Part shown: in pieces, positions 1 through 9,204 of the stretch
How positions within the stretch are numbered: the first letter of the stretch is position 1
Layout of the letters: every line of letters starts with the position of its first letter
Source of the DNA: Sphingomonas edaphi
GTDB taxonomy: Bacteria; Pseudomonadota; Alphaproteobacteria; Sphingomonadales; Sphingomonadaceae
Assembly (NCBI RefSeq): GCF_003583725.1
Contig: NZ_QXTF01000005.1
Coordinates: forward strand, 1 to 64,000
DNA: 64,000 nt
Reading direction: 5' to 3'
The notes under the pieces: generated by a model
What the model saw: the letters and a program-made list of their open reading frames with translations, nothing else
The model's database searches: none
What the model was told of the DNA's origin: nothing
Translations under genes and position numbers: made by a program

Positions 1-2932
1 ATGCGGCCTGACCTGCGAAGGTACCAGCAGCCACCACGCCAACGATCACGCCGCCAACCAGCTGCAGGTTGATCGCCGAACCGTCAGTCAGGGTCACGCC
101 GGAGACGACATTGGTGATGCTCAGCGCATAGCTGATGCCACCGCCCGCAGCCGGACCGTCAGCACCGAACACCGCATTGGCATCGACAACCGCCACGCCC
201 GAGTTGGCCTGGCCCAGCGCAAGTCCGCCAGCGAGGTCAGGATCGTCACCCTTGACGATCGCACCCGTGTTGATCGCCGGAGCCGTCGACGGGAGACTCT
301 CGTCCACCGTGACCGTCGCCTCCGCGTCCAGAACAGGATCGACCGCCGGGCCGTCATCATTAAAATTAAACAAGCCCGAAACGTCGACGGGATCGCTCGT
401 TACCGTGTCGCCGTCCCCGTCCGTTGCGCTCACGACCACGTCGACCGTGTTCGGACCAAGCTGTAACTGGTCGTTCGGATCCGGGTTCACCGGATGGTCG
501 AGGCTCAAATAGAGCTCGACAGTTGCAATACCAGTCGACGGATCGATCGCGATAGCGAATGCGGCTTCACCGGCATGGGGACCTTCGGACACCATGCCGA
601 CGATGACGCCGTTGACCAATTGAAGTTCGATAGCCGAACCATCGGTCAGAGTCAGTTCCGTGTCAGAGCCGCCCAGCTGCAGGGCATAGGTCAGACCGGC
701 CCCAGAAGGGCCATCTGCACCGAAGAGCGCTGTAGCATCAACGATGGCGGTCGCACCAACAGCTCGGCCTATTGGACCGCTGCCCGGCACATCCTGGTCG
801 TCGCCTTCGGTCCCACCGAAGTTGATCGTGGAAGCCCCCGCCGGACCACTCTCATCGACTGTGACTGCACCTTCTCGATCCAGCTCGACATTAACGACCG
901 GCGTATCGTCGTCGACATTGATCGTGATAGTCGCCGGATCGGTATCGCCGTCGGCATCTTCCACTTCTACGCCTATCGAAAATATCAGGTTGTTCTCAAC
1001 ATCGTCGCCCGCGGCCCCATCCAGTGATGGGTGATCGATGGGGTTGTTCTGGACAACGTTGAACGCGCCCGTTTCATTGTCGAGCGTGATAGTCAGCACA
1101 ACGGTCGCGCCCTGCAAAATCTGCAGAGTCCCGGCGTTCACCAAGTTAGTCGTGAAGCCCGTGGGAAGCGTGTTGAGGCCGGTGAAGTTGTAGTCGAGAT
1201 CACCATCGCCGCCCGTACCAGCGAGCTGGCCCGGCAGACCGGCAGAGTTTACGTCATCCTCGGGACCGCCCGCGTTGCCCTCGCTGCCCACCGCGTCATC
1301 GTCAAGACGAACGAGAGCCGGATCTGCCAAATCGGGAAACGCATCCGGGATGGTGATCGTCAATGTAGAGGAAGACGTGTCTCCATCGCCATCAGTGAGC
1401 GTGTAATTGAATACGTCGGTCACGCCTCCTGGCGCATTCTCATTTCGCGTGTAGGTGTAGTTACCTTCAGCATCGATCGTCAGCACGCCATACTGGCCAT
1501 CGACAACCAACACCCCACCTTCGAAAGTTGCGTCGCTGCCGCCAGCGCCGCTAACCGACGTTAGTGTCGCATCGTCGGCACCAACCGTATCGGCGGCGTT
1601 CGTGTCACTGTCGCCAGCGTCCCCGGGGGCTGCATCCGTCATGACGTTACCCGTTGCAGTTGCCTCGCCGATACCTAGCGCGTCGGTGTCCGGCCGGGCC
1701 GTCGGAACGTCATCCACAATGTTAATTGTCAGAGTGGCGGTTGCGACGTCTCCGTCGCTGTCAGTCAACTCAACAAGGAAATCATCATGCGTCACGTCAC
1801 CCGAGGTATTGTCGGTCAGCGTGTAGCTGTATCCGATCTGACCGGGAGCAATGCTCGTGATGATAAGGTCGCCATAATCACCGGGAATCACTTGGCCGAC
1901 ACTGACAATTGCCACGCCGTTGATCGTGATCGCCGCGACGCCGTCAGGCGAATCGTAAATGATGTTGCCGCCTGTCGCTTCGCTGGTGTCGCCATTGGCG
2001 CCCGCAGCGGCTTCCTCGCCGCTGCCTTCCGGTTCTCCTTCGTTACGGGTCGGCAGGCCCTTTTCATCAACAGAGTCGATAGCGGCGACTGACGCCGGTT
2101 GGCCGTCGGGCTGCACAAAGATTTCCGGCTCGCGATCGATAATGTCGAAAACTTCGCGAACTTCTGGCGGTTGATAACCATATTCGGTCGGCGGGATCAG
2201 GTCGCCCAGCGGCACCCCGGGATCGAGCGGCGCCACGGGGACTTGGAAGTTACCGCCACTCGACTGCGGCGGACCGTCTCCGGCGGCAGGCGCAATTTCC
2301 TGGCCGACAAGCAGGGCGGCAAGGTTGGTCGCCGGCACTTCGACGCCGTCAAGGACGAGTTGCGGGACGAACACCGCGCCGTCGATGATGACCATCTGGC
2401 CACCATCCGGCAGGTTAACCACGAGGTTGCGGCCGACGATCATGATATCGCTGAGTTGCACACCTGCCGGCAGGACGACGACACCGTCGGGCCCCACGAC
2501 GACCTGTTGCGCATTCGACTTGATGACTGCGGGCGTCTTACCGATTTCGATCGTCAGGACAGCCGTATCCGTGCCGCCTTGGCTATCGGCCAGCGTATAG
2601 GTGAAGCGGTCGCGCGAATTTTCCGGCGCATTGGCCTTCGCCTGATAGCTATAGTTGCCTTCAGCATCGATCGTGAGACGGCCATGCTCGCCAGATACTG
2701 CGAGCTTGCCCCCGGCGAAGCTGGCGTCCTTGCCGCCAGCGCCTTCGATCGCGGTAATGTGGGCTCCCGTCGCCATGTCGGAACCCGACGGCCCCGTCTG
2801 AGTGCCCTCGCCCGTGATTACGTTGCCGGTTGCCGGCGCTTTCGAGCCCGCCGGGATCGCGTCGTTGTCGCCACGCGCGTCGGGTCCCGACGCCTGGAAG
2901 CCGCCCATGTGCGAAGTATCTTCGTACCGCAT
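1..2932 (-). CDS. Giant type I-secreted adhesin, N-terminal 977 codons (C-terminus outside window)
   Basis: The minus-strand frame is open from an ATG at 2932 to the window edge with no stop, so only the N-terminal part is seen. The start has a GAGG ribosome binding site five bases upstream. The visible protein is acidic and rich in Asp, Gly, Thr and Val. Around residues 35-130 and 400-530 are VCBS-like domains (TIDAEGNYSY and TIDAEGNYTY). Between them, near residues 130-215, is a segment resembling the N-terminal retention region of LapA/BapA-like proteins (VVVGPDGVVVLPAG). From about residue 690 onward there are two tandem copies, roughly 185 residues apart, of a DUF5801-like repeat that share TVDES, FGADGP, LTDGSAI and DGDGDTV. 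By family knowledge this is a surface or biofilm adhesin exported by a type I system with a C-terminal RTX signal. The function is inferred and the secretion signal is not visible. Confidence 0.85.
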   Translation of the reverse strand, partial: MRYEDTSHMGGFQASGPDARGDNDAIPAGSKAPATGNVITGEGTQTGPSGSDMATGAHITAIEGAGGKDASFAGGKLAVSGEHGRLTIDAEGNYSYQAKANAPENSRDRFTYTLADSQGGTDTAVLTIEIGKTPAVIKSNAQQVVVGPDGVVVLPAGVQLSDIMIVGRNLVVNLPDGGQMVIIDGAVFVPQLVLDGVEVPATNLAALLVGQEIAPAAGDGPPQSSGGNFQVPVAPLDPGVPLGDLIPPTEYGYQPPEVREVFDIIDREPEIFVQPDGQPASVAAIDSVDEKGLPTRNEGEPEGSGEEAAAGANGDTSEATGGNIIYDSPDGVAAITINGVAIVSVGQVIPGDYGDLIITSIAPGQIGYSYTLTDNTSGDVTHDDFLVELTDSDGDVATATLTINIVDDVPTARPDTDALGIGEATATGNVMTDAAPGDAGDSDTNAADTVGADDATLTSVSGAGGSDATFEGGVLVVDGQYGVLTIDAEGNYTYTRNENAPGGVTDVFNYTLTDGDGDTSSSTLTITIPDAFPDLADPALVRLDDDAVGSEGNAGGPEDDVNSAGLPGQLAGTGGDGDLDYNFTGLNTLPTGFTTNLVNAGTLQILQGATVVLTITLDNETGAFNVVQNNPIDHPSLDGAAGDDVENNLIFSIGVEVEDADGDTDPATITINVDDDTPVVNVELDREGAVTVDESGPAGASTINFGGTEGDDQDVPGSGPIGRAVGATAIVDATALFGADGPSGAGLTYALQLGGSDTELTLTDGSAIELQLVNGVIVGMVSEGPHAGEAAFAIAIDPSTGIATVELYLSLDHPVNPDPNDQLQLGPNTVDVVVSATDGDGDTVTSDPVDVSGLFNFNDDGPAVDPVLDAEATVTVDESLPSTAPAINTGAIVKGDDPDLAGGLALGQANSGVAVVDANAVFGADGPAAGGGISYALSITNVVSGVTLTDGSAINLQLVGGVIVGVVAAGTFAGQAA

Positions 2933-2993
2933 AACCACCTCTTGCCCAGTGGCGGCGCGGCAGGGCCGCGACGCGTTCAGTCCTTTGGGCGGG

Positions 2994-3023
2994 GGTTAAG
3001 CCGGTTAACCGGATTCGGTTAAC
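2994..3023. promoter_or_regulatory. Cluster of three GGTTAA words including a 12-base palindrome
   Basis: GGTTAA occurs at 2994-2999, 3003-3008 and 3017-3022. The middle copy is part of the perfect palindrome CCGGTTAACCGG (3001-3012). The cluster ends 62 bases before the adhesin start codon at 2932, where an operator or activator site would be expected. The regulator is unknown. Confidence 0.35.
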
Positions 3024-3163
3024 GCGGTCATGGATTAGTCGAGACCGCCCCCGCGCTCGTGAATGAAAAGAACCATCTGGAGCGATATTTATCAAGCTGA
3101 CGCGACTCCGTTGCAGCTTCCAAGCGCGGAAACTAGCTTCCGTCTACGACTAATTCTTGGTTA

Positions 3164-3190
3164 AGATTTACTGTTATAGGCAGTAAATCT
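3164..3190. repeat. Perfect inverted repeat, 10-base arms, 7-base spacer
   Basis: AGATTTACTG (3164-3173) is followed after the spacer TTATAGG by its exact reverse complement CAGTAAATCT (3181-3190). No T-run follows on either strand, so it does not look like an intrinsic terminator. It lies about 230 bases upstream of the adhesin start and 385 bases upstream of the flavoenzyme start. It may be an operator for a dimeric regulator or an RNA hairpin in a long leader. Confidence 0.5.
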
Positions 3191-3574
3191 GTTACTTGAC
3201 TATCGAATCAGCCAATTAATACCATTGTCGTAATCGCACTAACGTTGAATAGCTTTAGCATTAGGGTGCCTATAGATTCACACTATATTCGGAAAGTTAA
3301 TTTTCGTTAATTTTATAATTATCGTTACCAGAAAGTTAACAGCAGCTATCGTCGGATTCTGACGGATTCAAGCCAAACCCCCGCGCCCTCCCGGGCTGTG
3401 GAAAAAATTGTGGGAATACCGTCCCGCTTTGGGAAAATCCGTCGAGTTTGACGACGACAAGCGCGACTCGCAGCGCCTCCTAATGCGACTCGGCCGCGCC
3501 CGCCCCCGACCATTTGAGTTAGTGCATCCGCTTCGCAGCGCGGCTACACCGCGTCAGGGAGGAGAGAGAAGGCC

Positions 3575-5875
3575 TTGAAGATTGCGTGCATCGGTGGCGG
3601 ACCCGCGGGGCTTTATTTCGCGATCTCGACGAAACTTCGCGACCCACAGCACGACATTCATGTTTTCGAGCGGAACGCGGAAGGCGTCACGTTTGGCTGG
3701 GGCGTCGTCTTTTCGGACCAGACTGTTGAAAACCTGATGGCAAACGATCCGGTTTCGGGCGGGATTATCAGGGAAGAGTTCGCCCATTGGGACGACATCG
3801 ACATCCACATCCATGGCAAGTGCGTCCGATCATCCGGGCATGGCTTCATTGGGATCGGCCGGAAGCGACTGCTGGAAATCTTGTCCAGCCGAGCCCGCGA
3901 GCTCGGCATCCAGCTTCATTATGAGCAAGAGTGCAGCCCCGATCTTGCCGCCTGGCACGATTGGGACCTGATCATTGCCGCAGACGGCATCAACAGCAGA
4001 TTCCGAGAAACCTACGCCGATCGCTTCGGGGTCGATGTCCAGGAACGTGCCAACCGGTTCGTCTGGCTGGGTACGCCAAAGACGTTCGACGCATTTACCT
4101 TCGCGTTCGAGAAAACGGACGCGGGCTGGATCTGGGCGCACGCCTATCGCTTCGCCGACGATTGCTCGACATTCATCGTCGAAAGTTCTGAGCAAACCTG
4201 GCGTGGGCTTGGGTTTGACACGATGGATCAGGGACAAGTGATTGCGGAATGCGAACGCATCTTCACGCGCCACCTGGATGGACAGCCTCTACTAAGTAAT
4301 GCCACGCACCTGCGCGGATCGGCCGCGTGGCTCAAATTTCGGCGCATCATTTGCGAGCGATGGCACCACGACAAAATCATTCTCCTCGGTGATGCGGCGC
4401 ACACGGCCCATTTTTCCATCGGATCCGGGACAAAGCTTGCACTTGAAGACGCGATCAAGCTGGCCGAAGTGCTCAATCGCCCCGGACTCGATCGCGCGGC
4501 AGCGCTGGAGGAGTATCAGGCCGAGCGGAACCTCGAAGTCCTCAAGCTCCAGAACAGCGCTCGAAATTCGACCGAATGGTTCGAAGCGGTCGAACGCTAT
4601 CTCGAATTCGAGCCGTGGCAGTTCGCCTATTCGCTGATGACCCGCTCGCAGCGGATCAGCCACGAGAATTTGCGGCTACGCGATCGGGACTGGCTCGAGG
4701 CTACAGAGGCGCGCTTCTGGGAGCGGGCGACGGGCGAAGCCAAGCACGCCTGGCCCATATTCGCACCGTTCAAACTTCGCGACATGTCGATCGAAAATCG
4801 CATCGTCGTGTCGCCGATGGCGACCTATTCCGCGAATGACGGGACGCCTGGCGACTTCCACCTCGTCCATTATGGCGCTCGCGCCCAAGGTGGCGCGGGA
4901 CTGGTCTTTACGGAGATGACCTGCGTCTCTCCCACCGGCCGAATCACGCCTGGCTGCACGGGTATGTACGATCCGGCGCATATCGATGCGTGGCGGCGGA
5001 TCACCAATTTCGTTCATTCCAACAGCAGGGCTAAGATCTGCCTCCAGCTTGGCCATTCGGGCGCCAAGGGCTCGACCCAACTCGGCTGGGAGGAAGCCGA
5101 CGCGCCGCTGCCTGAAGGAAACTGGCCATTAATCGCGGCGTCGGACGTGGCGTGGAGCAATCGCAACCAGCAGCCGCGATCCATGACGCGGGCCGATATG
5201 GACGAGGTCAGAGACCAGTTCGTGGCTTCAACTAGGATGGCGTTGGCAGCAGGCTTCGACATGATCGAACTGCACGCGGCGCATGGTTATCTGTTATCGA
5301 GCTTTATCACGCCCCTGCAGAACCGGCGCAGCGACGATTATGGCGGCAGCCTCGAAAACCGGCTCCGCTTTCCACTCGAAGTGTTTGAAGCCATGCGGGC
5401 CGCCTGGCCGGGCGGTCGGCCGATGTCCGTCCGGATCTCGGCTAATGACTGGGCTGGCGATGAAGGGATCACGCCCGAAGACGCCATCGCCATCGCCCAG
5501 GCATTCGCACGCTCGGGTGCGGATCTGATCGATGTATCGGCCGGCCAGACTTGGGCGGACGCACGGCCGGTTTACGGCCGGATGTTCCAGACGCCGTTTT
5601 CCGACAAGATTCGCAACGAGGCGCATCTTGCGACGATGGCGGTAGGCAACATCACCGATCCCGACCAAGCCAACGCAATCCTCACCGCCGGGCGCGCCGA
5701 CCTGATCGCGCTGGCGCGGCCACACCTAGCCGATCCGATGTGGACACTACGCGCCGCCGCGGCTGCCGGATATCGTGATCAGTGGTGCCCGCCACCTTAC
5801 CTCAACGGGCTGGCGCAATTGGCGCGTCTGTTCGAGCGGGAAGCCGAAATGAAGGCTGCCGATCTCAAGGCCTAG
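3575..5875 (+). CDS. Bifunctional salicylyl-CoA 5-hydroxylase/oxidoreductase-like flavoprotein
   Basis: This 766-residue fusion has two flavin domains. Residues 1 to about 380 form an FAD-dependent aromatic monooxygenase with a dinucleotide-binding GGGPAGL at residues 7-13 and the second FAD motif [10 protein letters not shown] near 272. Residues from about 394 form an Old Yellow Enzyme-type FMN oxidoreductase ([11 protein letters not shown], then HAAHGYL near 566). This architecture is that of salicylyl-CoA 5-hydroxylase and 2-aminobenzoyl-CoA monooxygenase/reductase, which hydroxylate and reduce aromatic CoA thioesters in the gentisate and aminobenzoate pathways. The exact substrate cannot be read from sequence. 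The start is TTG with a GGGAGGAGAG ribosome binding site upstream. No CoA ligase or ring-cleavage dioxygenase lies beside it, so its pathway partners are elsewhere. Confidence 0.85.
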   Translation: MKIACIGGGPAGLYFAISTKLRDPQHDIHVFERNAEGVTFGWGVVFSDQTVENLMANDPVSGGIIREEFAHWDDIDIHIHGKCVRSSGHGFIGIGRKRLLEILSSRARELGIQLHYEQECSPDLAAWHDWDLIIAADGINSRFRETYADRFGVDVQERANRFVWLGTPKTFDAFTFAFEKTDAGWIWAHAYRFADDCSTFIVESSEQTWRGLGFDTMDQGQVIAECERIFTRHLDGQPLLSNATHLRGSAAWLKFRRIICERWHHDKIILLGDAAHTAHFSIGSGTKLALEDAIKLAEVLNRPGLDRAAALEEYQAERNLEVLKLQNSARNSTEWFEAVERYLEFEPWQFAYSLMTRSQRISHENLRLRDRDWLEATEARFWERATGEAKHAWPIFAPFKLRDMSIENRIVVSPMATYSANDGTPGDFHLVHYGARAQGGAGLVFTEMTCVSPTGRITPGCTGMYDPAHIDAWRRITNFVHSNSRAKICLQLGHSGAKGSTQLGWEEADAPLPEGNWPLIAASDVAWSNRNQQPRSMTRADMDEVRDQFVASTRMALAAGFDMIELHAAHGYLLSSFITPLQNRRSDDYGGSLENRLRFPLEVFEAMRAAWPGGRPMSVRISANDWAGDEGITPEDAIAIAQAFARSGADLIDVSAGQTWADARPVYGRMFQTPFSDKIRNEAHLATMAVGNITDPDQANAILTAGRADLIALARPHLADPMWTLRAAAAAGYRDQWCPPPYLNGLAQLARLFEREAEMKAADLKA

Positions 5876-6033
5876 GAAGGCGTCCGGGCTTCATCGGTAA
5901 TCCGTCAGCTCATCGTCATAGGAATACGAGTCGGAATACGTCGATGATGCCGCCGAAGCAGAGGCGGCGGCCATGAGACTATGCGCGAAAGCTCGACTAT
6001 CAACGACGATATGGCTCATGCTGCTCGGTTCCC

Positions 6034-6423
6034 GTGGCGGGAAGCGCAACTTATGACGGATATTTCAGCGGCCAGACCAACCTGCTGCAGCAAGACTACC
6101 TTGTCGGAGGCACGGGGGGGTCCGTAAACCTGCAATTCGATTTTGGTGCCGGGACATTGGGCGGGGCAATCCACCCTTATTTGAATACGTTCGAATCGGT
6201 TTACGACCTCGGCATGCTATCTTTTGTTGATACCGTCTATTCGTCCGGTACGGCGAATTTCTCCGGGCGGTTCAATACGTCGCTCGTGGGGCCGAACAGT
6301 TTCCTGGGCTTGTTCACCGGCCCCAATGCCGAAGAAGTGATTGGTCGCTGGGAATTCCCGTTCGTCTATCCGGCAGATGGGAAGACGTACGACGCCACGG
6401 GGGCATGGATCGCAAAGAAATAG
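6034..6423 (+). CDS. TbpB-like beta-barrel surface protein fragment, probably frameshifted at its 5' end
   Basis: The 129-residue frame opens at GTG 6034 and resembles the C-terminal beta-barrel of transferrin-binding-protein-like (TbpB, Slam-dependent) surface lipoproteins: GSATYDGYFSG, then FSGRF, then FLGLFTGPNAEEVIGRW. Such proteins normally carry a signal peptide, and none is encoded in this frame. Upstream, in the frame offset by one, an ATG at 5973 begins a plausible signal peptide (MRLCAKAR, then TTIWLMLLGS). That frame stops shortly after 6050. A single-base indel near 6020-6045 would join the two parts. The copy is therefore a pseudogene, a sequencing error, or a truncated remnant. 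The ligand is unknown. Confidence 0.5.
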   Translation: MAGSATYDGYFSGQTNLLQQDYLVGGTGGSVNLQFDFGAGTLGGAIHPYLNTFESVYDLGMLSFVDTVYSSGTANFSGRFNTSLVGPNSFLGLFTGPNAEEVIGRWEFPFVYPADGKTYDATGAWIAKK

Positions 6424-6438
6424 GAGCAAAGTGGCGGC

Positions 6439-6528
6439 TGGCGGAGACGGAGGGATTCGAACCCTCGATACAGTTTCCCGTATGACGCTTTAGCAAAGCG
6501 TTGGTTTCAGCCACTCACCCACGTCTCC
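6439..6528 (-). tRNA. tRNA-Ser (anticodon GCT)
   Basis: The minus strand reads as a complete class II tRNA. The acceptor stem GGAGACG pairs with CGTCTCC, the D arm is GGTGAGTGGCTGAAACC, the anticodon loop TTGCTAA carries GCT, and a long variable arm follows. The T loop is GGTTCGAATCC and the CCA end is encoded (at 6439-6441 on the plus strand). The GCT anticodon reads AGC and AGT serine codons. Its 3' end faces the accessory genes at 1-6423. Confidence 0.97.
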
Positions 6529-6678
6529 GGGAACTGCGGCATTGCGGCGGGGCTGTAGCGAACCGCGTCGCGGGGTTCAACCGCCCTTCGCGCGGGAAAT
6601 TGCCGAATCCGTGGGTCTGATGAAACGAAAGCGCAGCCGGATCATTGGAAACCTGTTTTCCGCGCTGGAGATTTCGCG

Positions 6679-7440
6679 ATGTCCCAAGTTCGAGAGGCTG
6701 TGCCGCGCGCGCCTTCGGTCGAGGCCGGTTTCGCTGAAAACCGGTTGCTGTCCACCTTCCCGGACGAGCTTCGCCATCTGCTCGACGGTAAGGCGAGACT
6801 GATCGAGCTTGAGACTGGCGCAACGGTGCTCCGGCGCGGGGTAAACGTCGACAGCTCGATCTTTCCGTTTGGGCCGGCAATGATTTCGCTGGTGGTGGAA
6901 ATGGAAGACGGGCGGTCGGTCGAGGTGGCTTCCATAGGGCGCGAAGGCGCTGTCGGCGGCATCGTCAGTTGTGGCAACATTCCCGCCTTTTCACGGGCCG
7001 AGGTCATGGTCCCCGGCCCCGCGATCCGCATTCCAATGGCAGTCGTCGAGGAGGCCAAGTCGCTGTCGGGGCACCTGCGGAACCTGTTCTGCCGCTACGC
7101 CGATTACCTGCTTGCCCAAATCATGCAGACCGTGGCCTGCAACAGCTTCCATTCGATCGAATCGCGTGCAGCACGGTGGCTGCTGACCGCGCAGGACCGT
7201 GCCGGAAGCCGCCTTGCCCTTACTCAGGAGTCGCTCGCCAGGCTGCTCGGCGTCCAGCGGACGACTGTCAATGCGGTTGCGCGCGAGCTCCAAGATGAAG
7301 GCCTCATTACCACCCGCCGCGGAATCATCGAGGTCCACGACCGCGAAGGCCTCGAGCAGCGATCATGCGAATGTTACGACCGGGTCGAGAAATTCTTTGG
7401 CTCAATGGTTGGCCCTAAAGGAACCGGAAGCTCCGCTTAG
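6679..7440 (+). CDS. Crp/Fnr family transcriptional regulator
   Basis: The 253-residue protein has an N-terminal cyclic-nucleotide-binding-like sensor barrel (about residues 25-145) and a C-terminal winged helix (about 165-235) with the recognition segment [21 protein letters not shown] see no N-terminal cysteine cluster like that of oxygen-sensing Fnr, so the effector is unknown. The ATG at 6679 has GGAG about ten bases upstream. It follows tRNA-Ser on the other strand and converges on pyrC, the two stop codons overlapping by a few bases. It may regulate distant genes; nothing nearby is an obvious target. Confidence 0.88.
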   Translation: MSQVREAVPRAPSVEAGFAENRLLSTFPDELRHLLDGKARLIELETGATVLRRGVNVDSSIFPFGPAMISLVVEMEDGRSVEVASIGREGAVGGIVSCGNIPAFSRAEVMVPGPAIRIPMAVVEEAKSLSGHLRNLFCRYADYLLAQIMQTVACNSFHSIESRAARWLLTAQDRAGSRLALTQESLARLLGVQRTTVNAVARELQDEGLITTRRGIIEVHDREGLEQRSCECYDRVEKFFGSMVGPKGTGSSA

Positions 7441-8468
7441 GCCATTCGCCAGCCGAACCGGCCACCGGCGCCATAAGGCACTACGGAACCTTCGCCCTCA
7501 CCGATCCGGTCCGGCACATCCACGTCGGCCCGCTCCAACGTTACGGTGCCTGGGTTCAAGGGCAATCCATAGAAGGCTGGGCCGTTGAGGCTGGCGAAAC
7601 CTTCCAGTCGGTCCAGCGCGCCTTCTTCGTCGAACACCTGCGCATAGGCCTCCAGGGCATAGGGCGCGTTGAATAGACCAGCGCAGCCGCAACTGCTTTC
7701 CTTGGCGCCGCGGACGTGGGGCGCACTGTCGGTCCCAAGAAAGAATTTGGAGCTGCCGCTAACTGCCGCAGCACGCACGGCGAGACGGTGCTCCTCCCGC
7801 TTCACTACCGGCAGACAATAGGCATGCGGCCTGAGCCCGCCCTGGAACAGGGCGTTGCGGTTGAGCATCAGGTGCTGCGGCGTGATGGTCGCGCCGACGG
7901 CCGACGACGCTTCGGCCACGAACTGGGCCGCCTGACGCGTCGTGATATGTTCGAAGACGATCTTGAGGGCAGGAAAGTCACGAACCAGCGGGTCAAGCAC
8001 GCGGTCGATGAACACTGCTTCGCGGTCAAACACATCGATGTCGGGGCTCGTGACTTCACCATGCACGAGCAGGGGCATACCGATCGCCTGCATCCGCTCC
8101 AGTGCGGGATGGATGTTGCGGATGTCGGTGACGCCGCTGTCGCTATTGGTCGTCGCGCCTGCGGGATAAAGCTTCGCCGCGACCCAAGCGCCCTCCACAT
8201 GCCCGCGCCCGATCTCGTCTGGATCAGCGAGGTCCGTCAGATAGCAGGTCATTAGCGGCGTGAAGCTATCGCCTGCCGCGGCGACAATGCGGTCGCGGTA
8301 GGATGCTGCCTGTGCGACTGTCGTAACCGGCGGGATGAGGTTGGGCATGACGATCGCTCGGGCGAACTGGCGTGCCGTGTAAGGCGCCACCAGCTTGAGC
8401 ATGTCGCCGTCGCGCAAATGGACGTGCCAATCGTCGGGCCGGCGGATAGTGATCGATTGCAAAGTCAC
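7437..8468 (-). CDS. pyrC: Dihydroorotase, class II
   Basis: This enzyme cyclises N-carbamoyl-L-aspartate to dihydroorotate in pyrimidine synthesis. The 343-residue length matches the E. coli PyrC type. Zinc ligands H15 and H17 lie in DWHVHLRDG. The carbamylated lysine lies in [16 protein letters not shown]. Further ligands are in LVHGEV, FEHITT and GTDSAPH. The gene runs away from ygfZ with only 22 bases between the two start codons, so its promoter must overlap the ygfZ start region. No other pyr gene is nearby. Confidence 0.97.
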   Translation of the reverse strand: MTLQSITIRRPDDWHVHLRDGDMLKLVAPYTARQFARAIVMPNLIPPVTTVAQAASYRDRIVAAAGDSFTPLMTCYLTDLADPDEIGRGHVEGAWVAAKLYPAGATTNSDSGVTDIRNIHPALERMQAIGMPLLVHGEVTSPDIDVFDREAVFIDRVLDPLVRDFPALKIVFEHITTRQAAQFVAEASSAVGATITPQHLMLNRNALFQGGLRPHAYCLPVVKREEHRLAVRAAAVSGSSKFFLGTDSAPHVRGAKESSCGCAGLFNAPYALEAYAQVFDEEGALDRLEGFASLNGPAFYGLPLNPGTVTLERADVDVPDRIGEGEGSVVPYGAGGRFGWRMA

Positions 8469-8490
8469 GCGCGCTCCTTAGCTAAGGGGC

Positions 8491-9204
8491 ATGCCAACCA
8501 CCACCCCAGTGCCGACCATGTTGGCGGACCGCGCCATCCTGCGACTTTCGGGCGATGGCGTCCGCGACTTCATCCAAAGCTTGGTGACGCAGGATGTGAC
8601 TGGGGACCTGCCGGTTTGGGCGGGGCTTCTCACGCCCCAAGGAAAATGCCTGTTCGATTTCATTGTGTGGCCCGACGGAGAGGACTTGTTGATCGACTGC
8701 GAAGCCGCCGCGGCCGACGATCTTGCAAGGCGGCTGTCCATCTATCGCCTGCGGCGCCCGATCTCGATCGAGCGGGACACGGGCCTCTTTGTTCATTGGC
8801 AAGCGGACGGACGAATGGGCGCGCCGGACCCAAGACTGGAACAACTGGGCCGCCGCTGGCTGGGTCCGGCGGACGAGCCCGCGAAAGGCTGGCTCGAACA
8901 CCGCCTGCGGCTCGGCGTTTGCGAGGGCCGGATCGAGCTCGGCGATCTCCTCTGGCTGGAATGCAACGCCGCGGAGCTCAACGGGGTCAGCTTCACCAAA
9001 GGCTGCTTCGTGGGGCAGGAGAATACAGCGCGCATGAACTGGCGCCATAAAGTCAATCGCCGGCTGCTGGTCGTGGAGGACTGCGACGCGGGCCAGGCAC
9101 GGGCACTCTATCCTGAGCACGGCCTAGCCGTCGTTCACGCCCGGGTCGACGACGTGCCGGAGCACGCCGTCCTCCCGAAATGGCTTAGGGCTGCACTCGC
9201 CTAG
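8491..9204 (+). CDS. ygfZ: YgfZ/CAF17-like iron-sulfur cluster maturation protein
   Basis: The 237-residue protein is a short member of the folate-binding GcvT/YgfZ family, which supports assembly or repair of certain 4Fe-4S enzymes. The diagnostic motif KGCFVGQE is present at about residues 170-177 with the conserved cysteine. The N-terminus begins [16 protein letters not shown], typical of the family. ATG 8491 has AAGGGG close upstream; an internal ATG at 8518 is an alternative. It converges with aconitase, itself a 4Fe-4S enzyme, with a 4-base overlap of the ends. That proximity is suggestive but not evidence of a functional link. Confidence 0.9.
   Translation: MPTTTPVPTMLADRAILRLSGDGVRDFIQSLVTQDVTGDLPVWAGLLTPQGKCLFDFIVWPDGEDLLIDCEAAAADDLARRLSIYRLRRPISIERDTGLFVHWQADGRMGAPDPRLEQLGRRWLGPADEPAKGWLEHRLRLGVCEGRIELGDLLWLECNAAELNGVSFTKGCFVGQENTARMNWRHKVNRRLLVVEDCDAGQARALYPEHGLAVVHARVDDVPEHAVLPKWLRAALA

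Larger units (their letters stand above)
2933..3574. other. Large divergent intergenic region, AT-rich, with palindromic sites
   Basis: This 642-base gap between two divergent genes is the only stretch over 300 bases without a gene. I see no convincing ORF or RNA gene in it. Bases from about 3100 to 3350 are much richer in A and T than the rest of the window and contain several GTTAA-type words. A cluster of GGTTAA words lies at 2994-3022 and a 10-base inverted repeat at 3164-3190, listed separately. It must hold the promoter of the adhesin gene and probably that of the flavoenzyme at 3575. Confidence 0.6.

Noticed and set aside
135-3022. A series of plus-strand ORFs (for example 494-1027, 1031-1564, 2099-3022)
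   Set aside because: They are antisense shadows of the adhesin frame on the minus strand. Their translations have no recognisable family and skewed composition, whereas the minus frame gives clear repeated domains.
2994-3320. TTAA-rich words considered as CtrA binding sites
   Set aside because: The CtrA consensus needs TTAA-N7-TTAA. The spacings seen here are 5, 6 or 10 bases, so I do not call CtrA sites.
5949-5968. GCCGCC/GGCGGC hairpin after the salicylyl-CoA-type gene
   Set aside because: It has no following T-run and sits next to the possible start of the TbpB-like gene, so it is not called a terminator.
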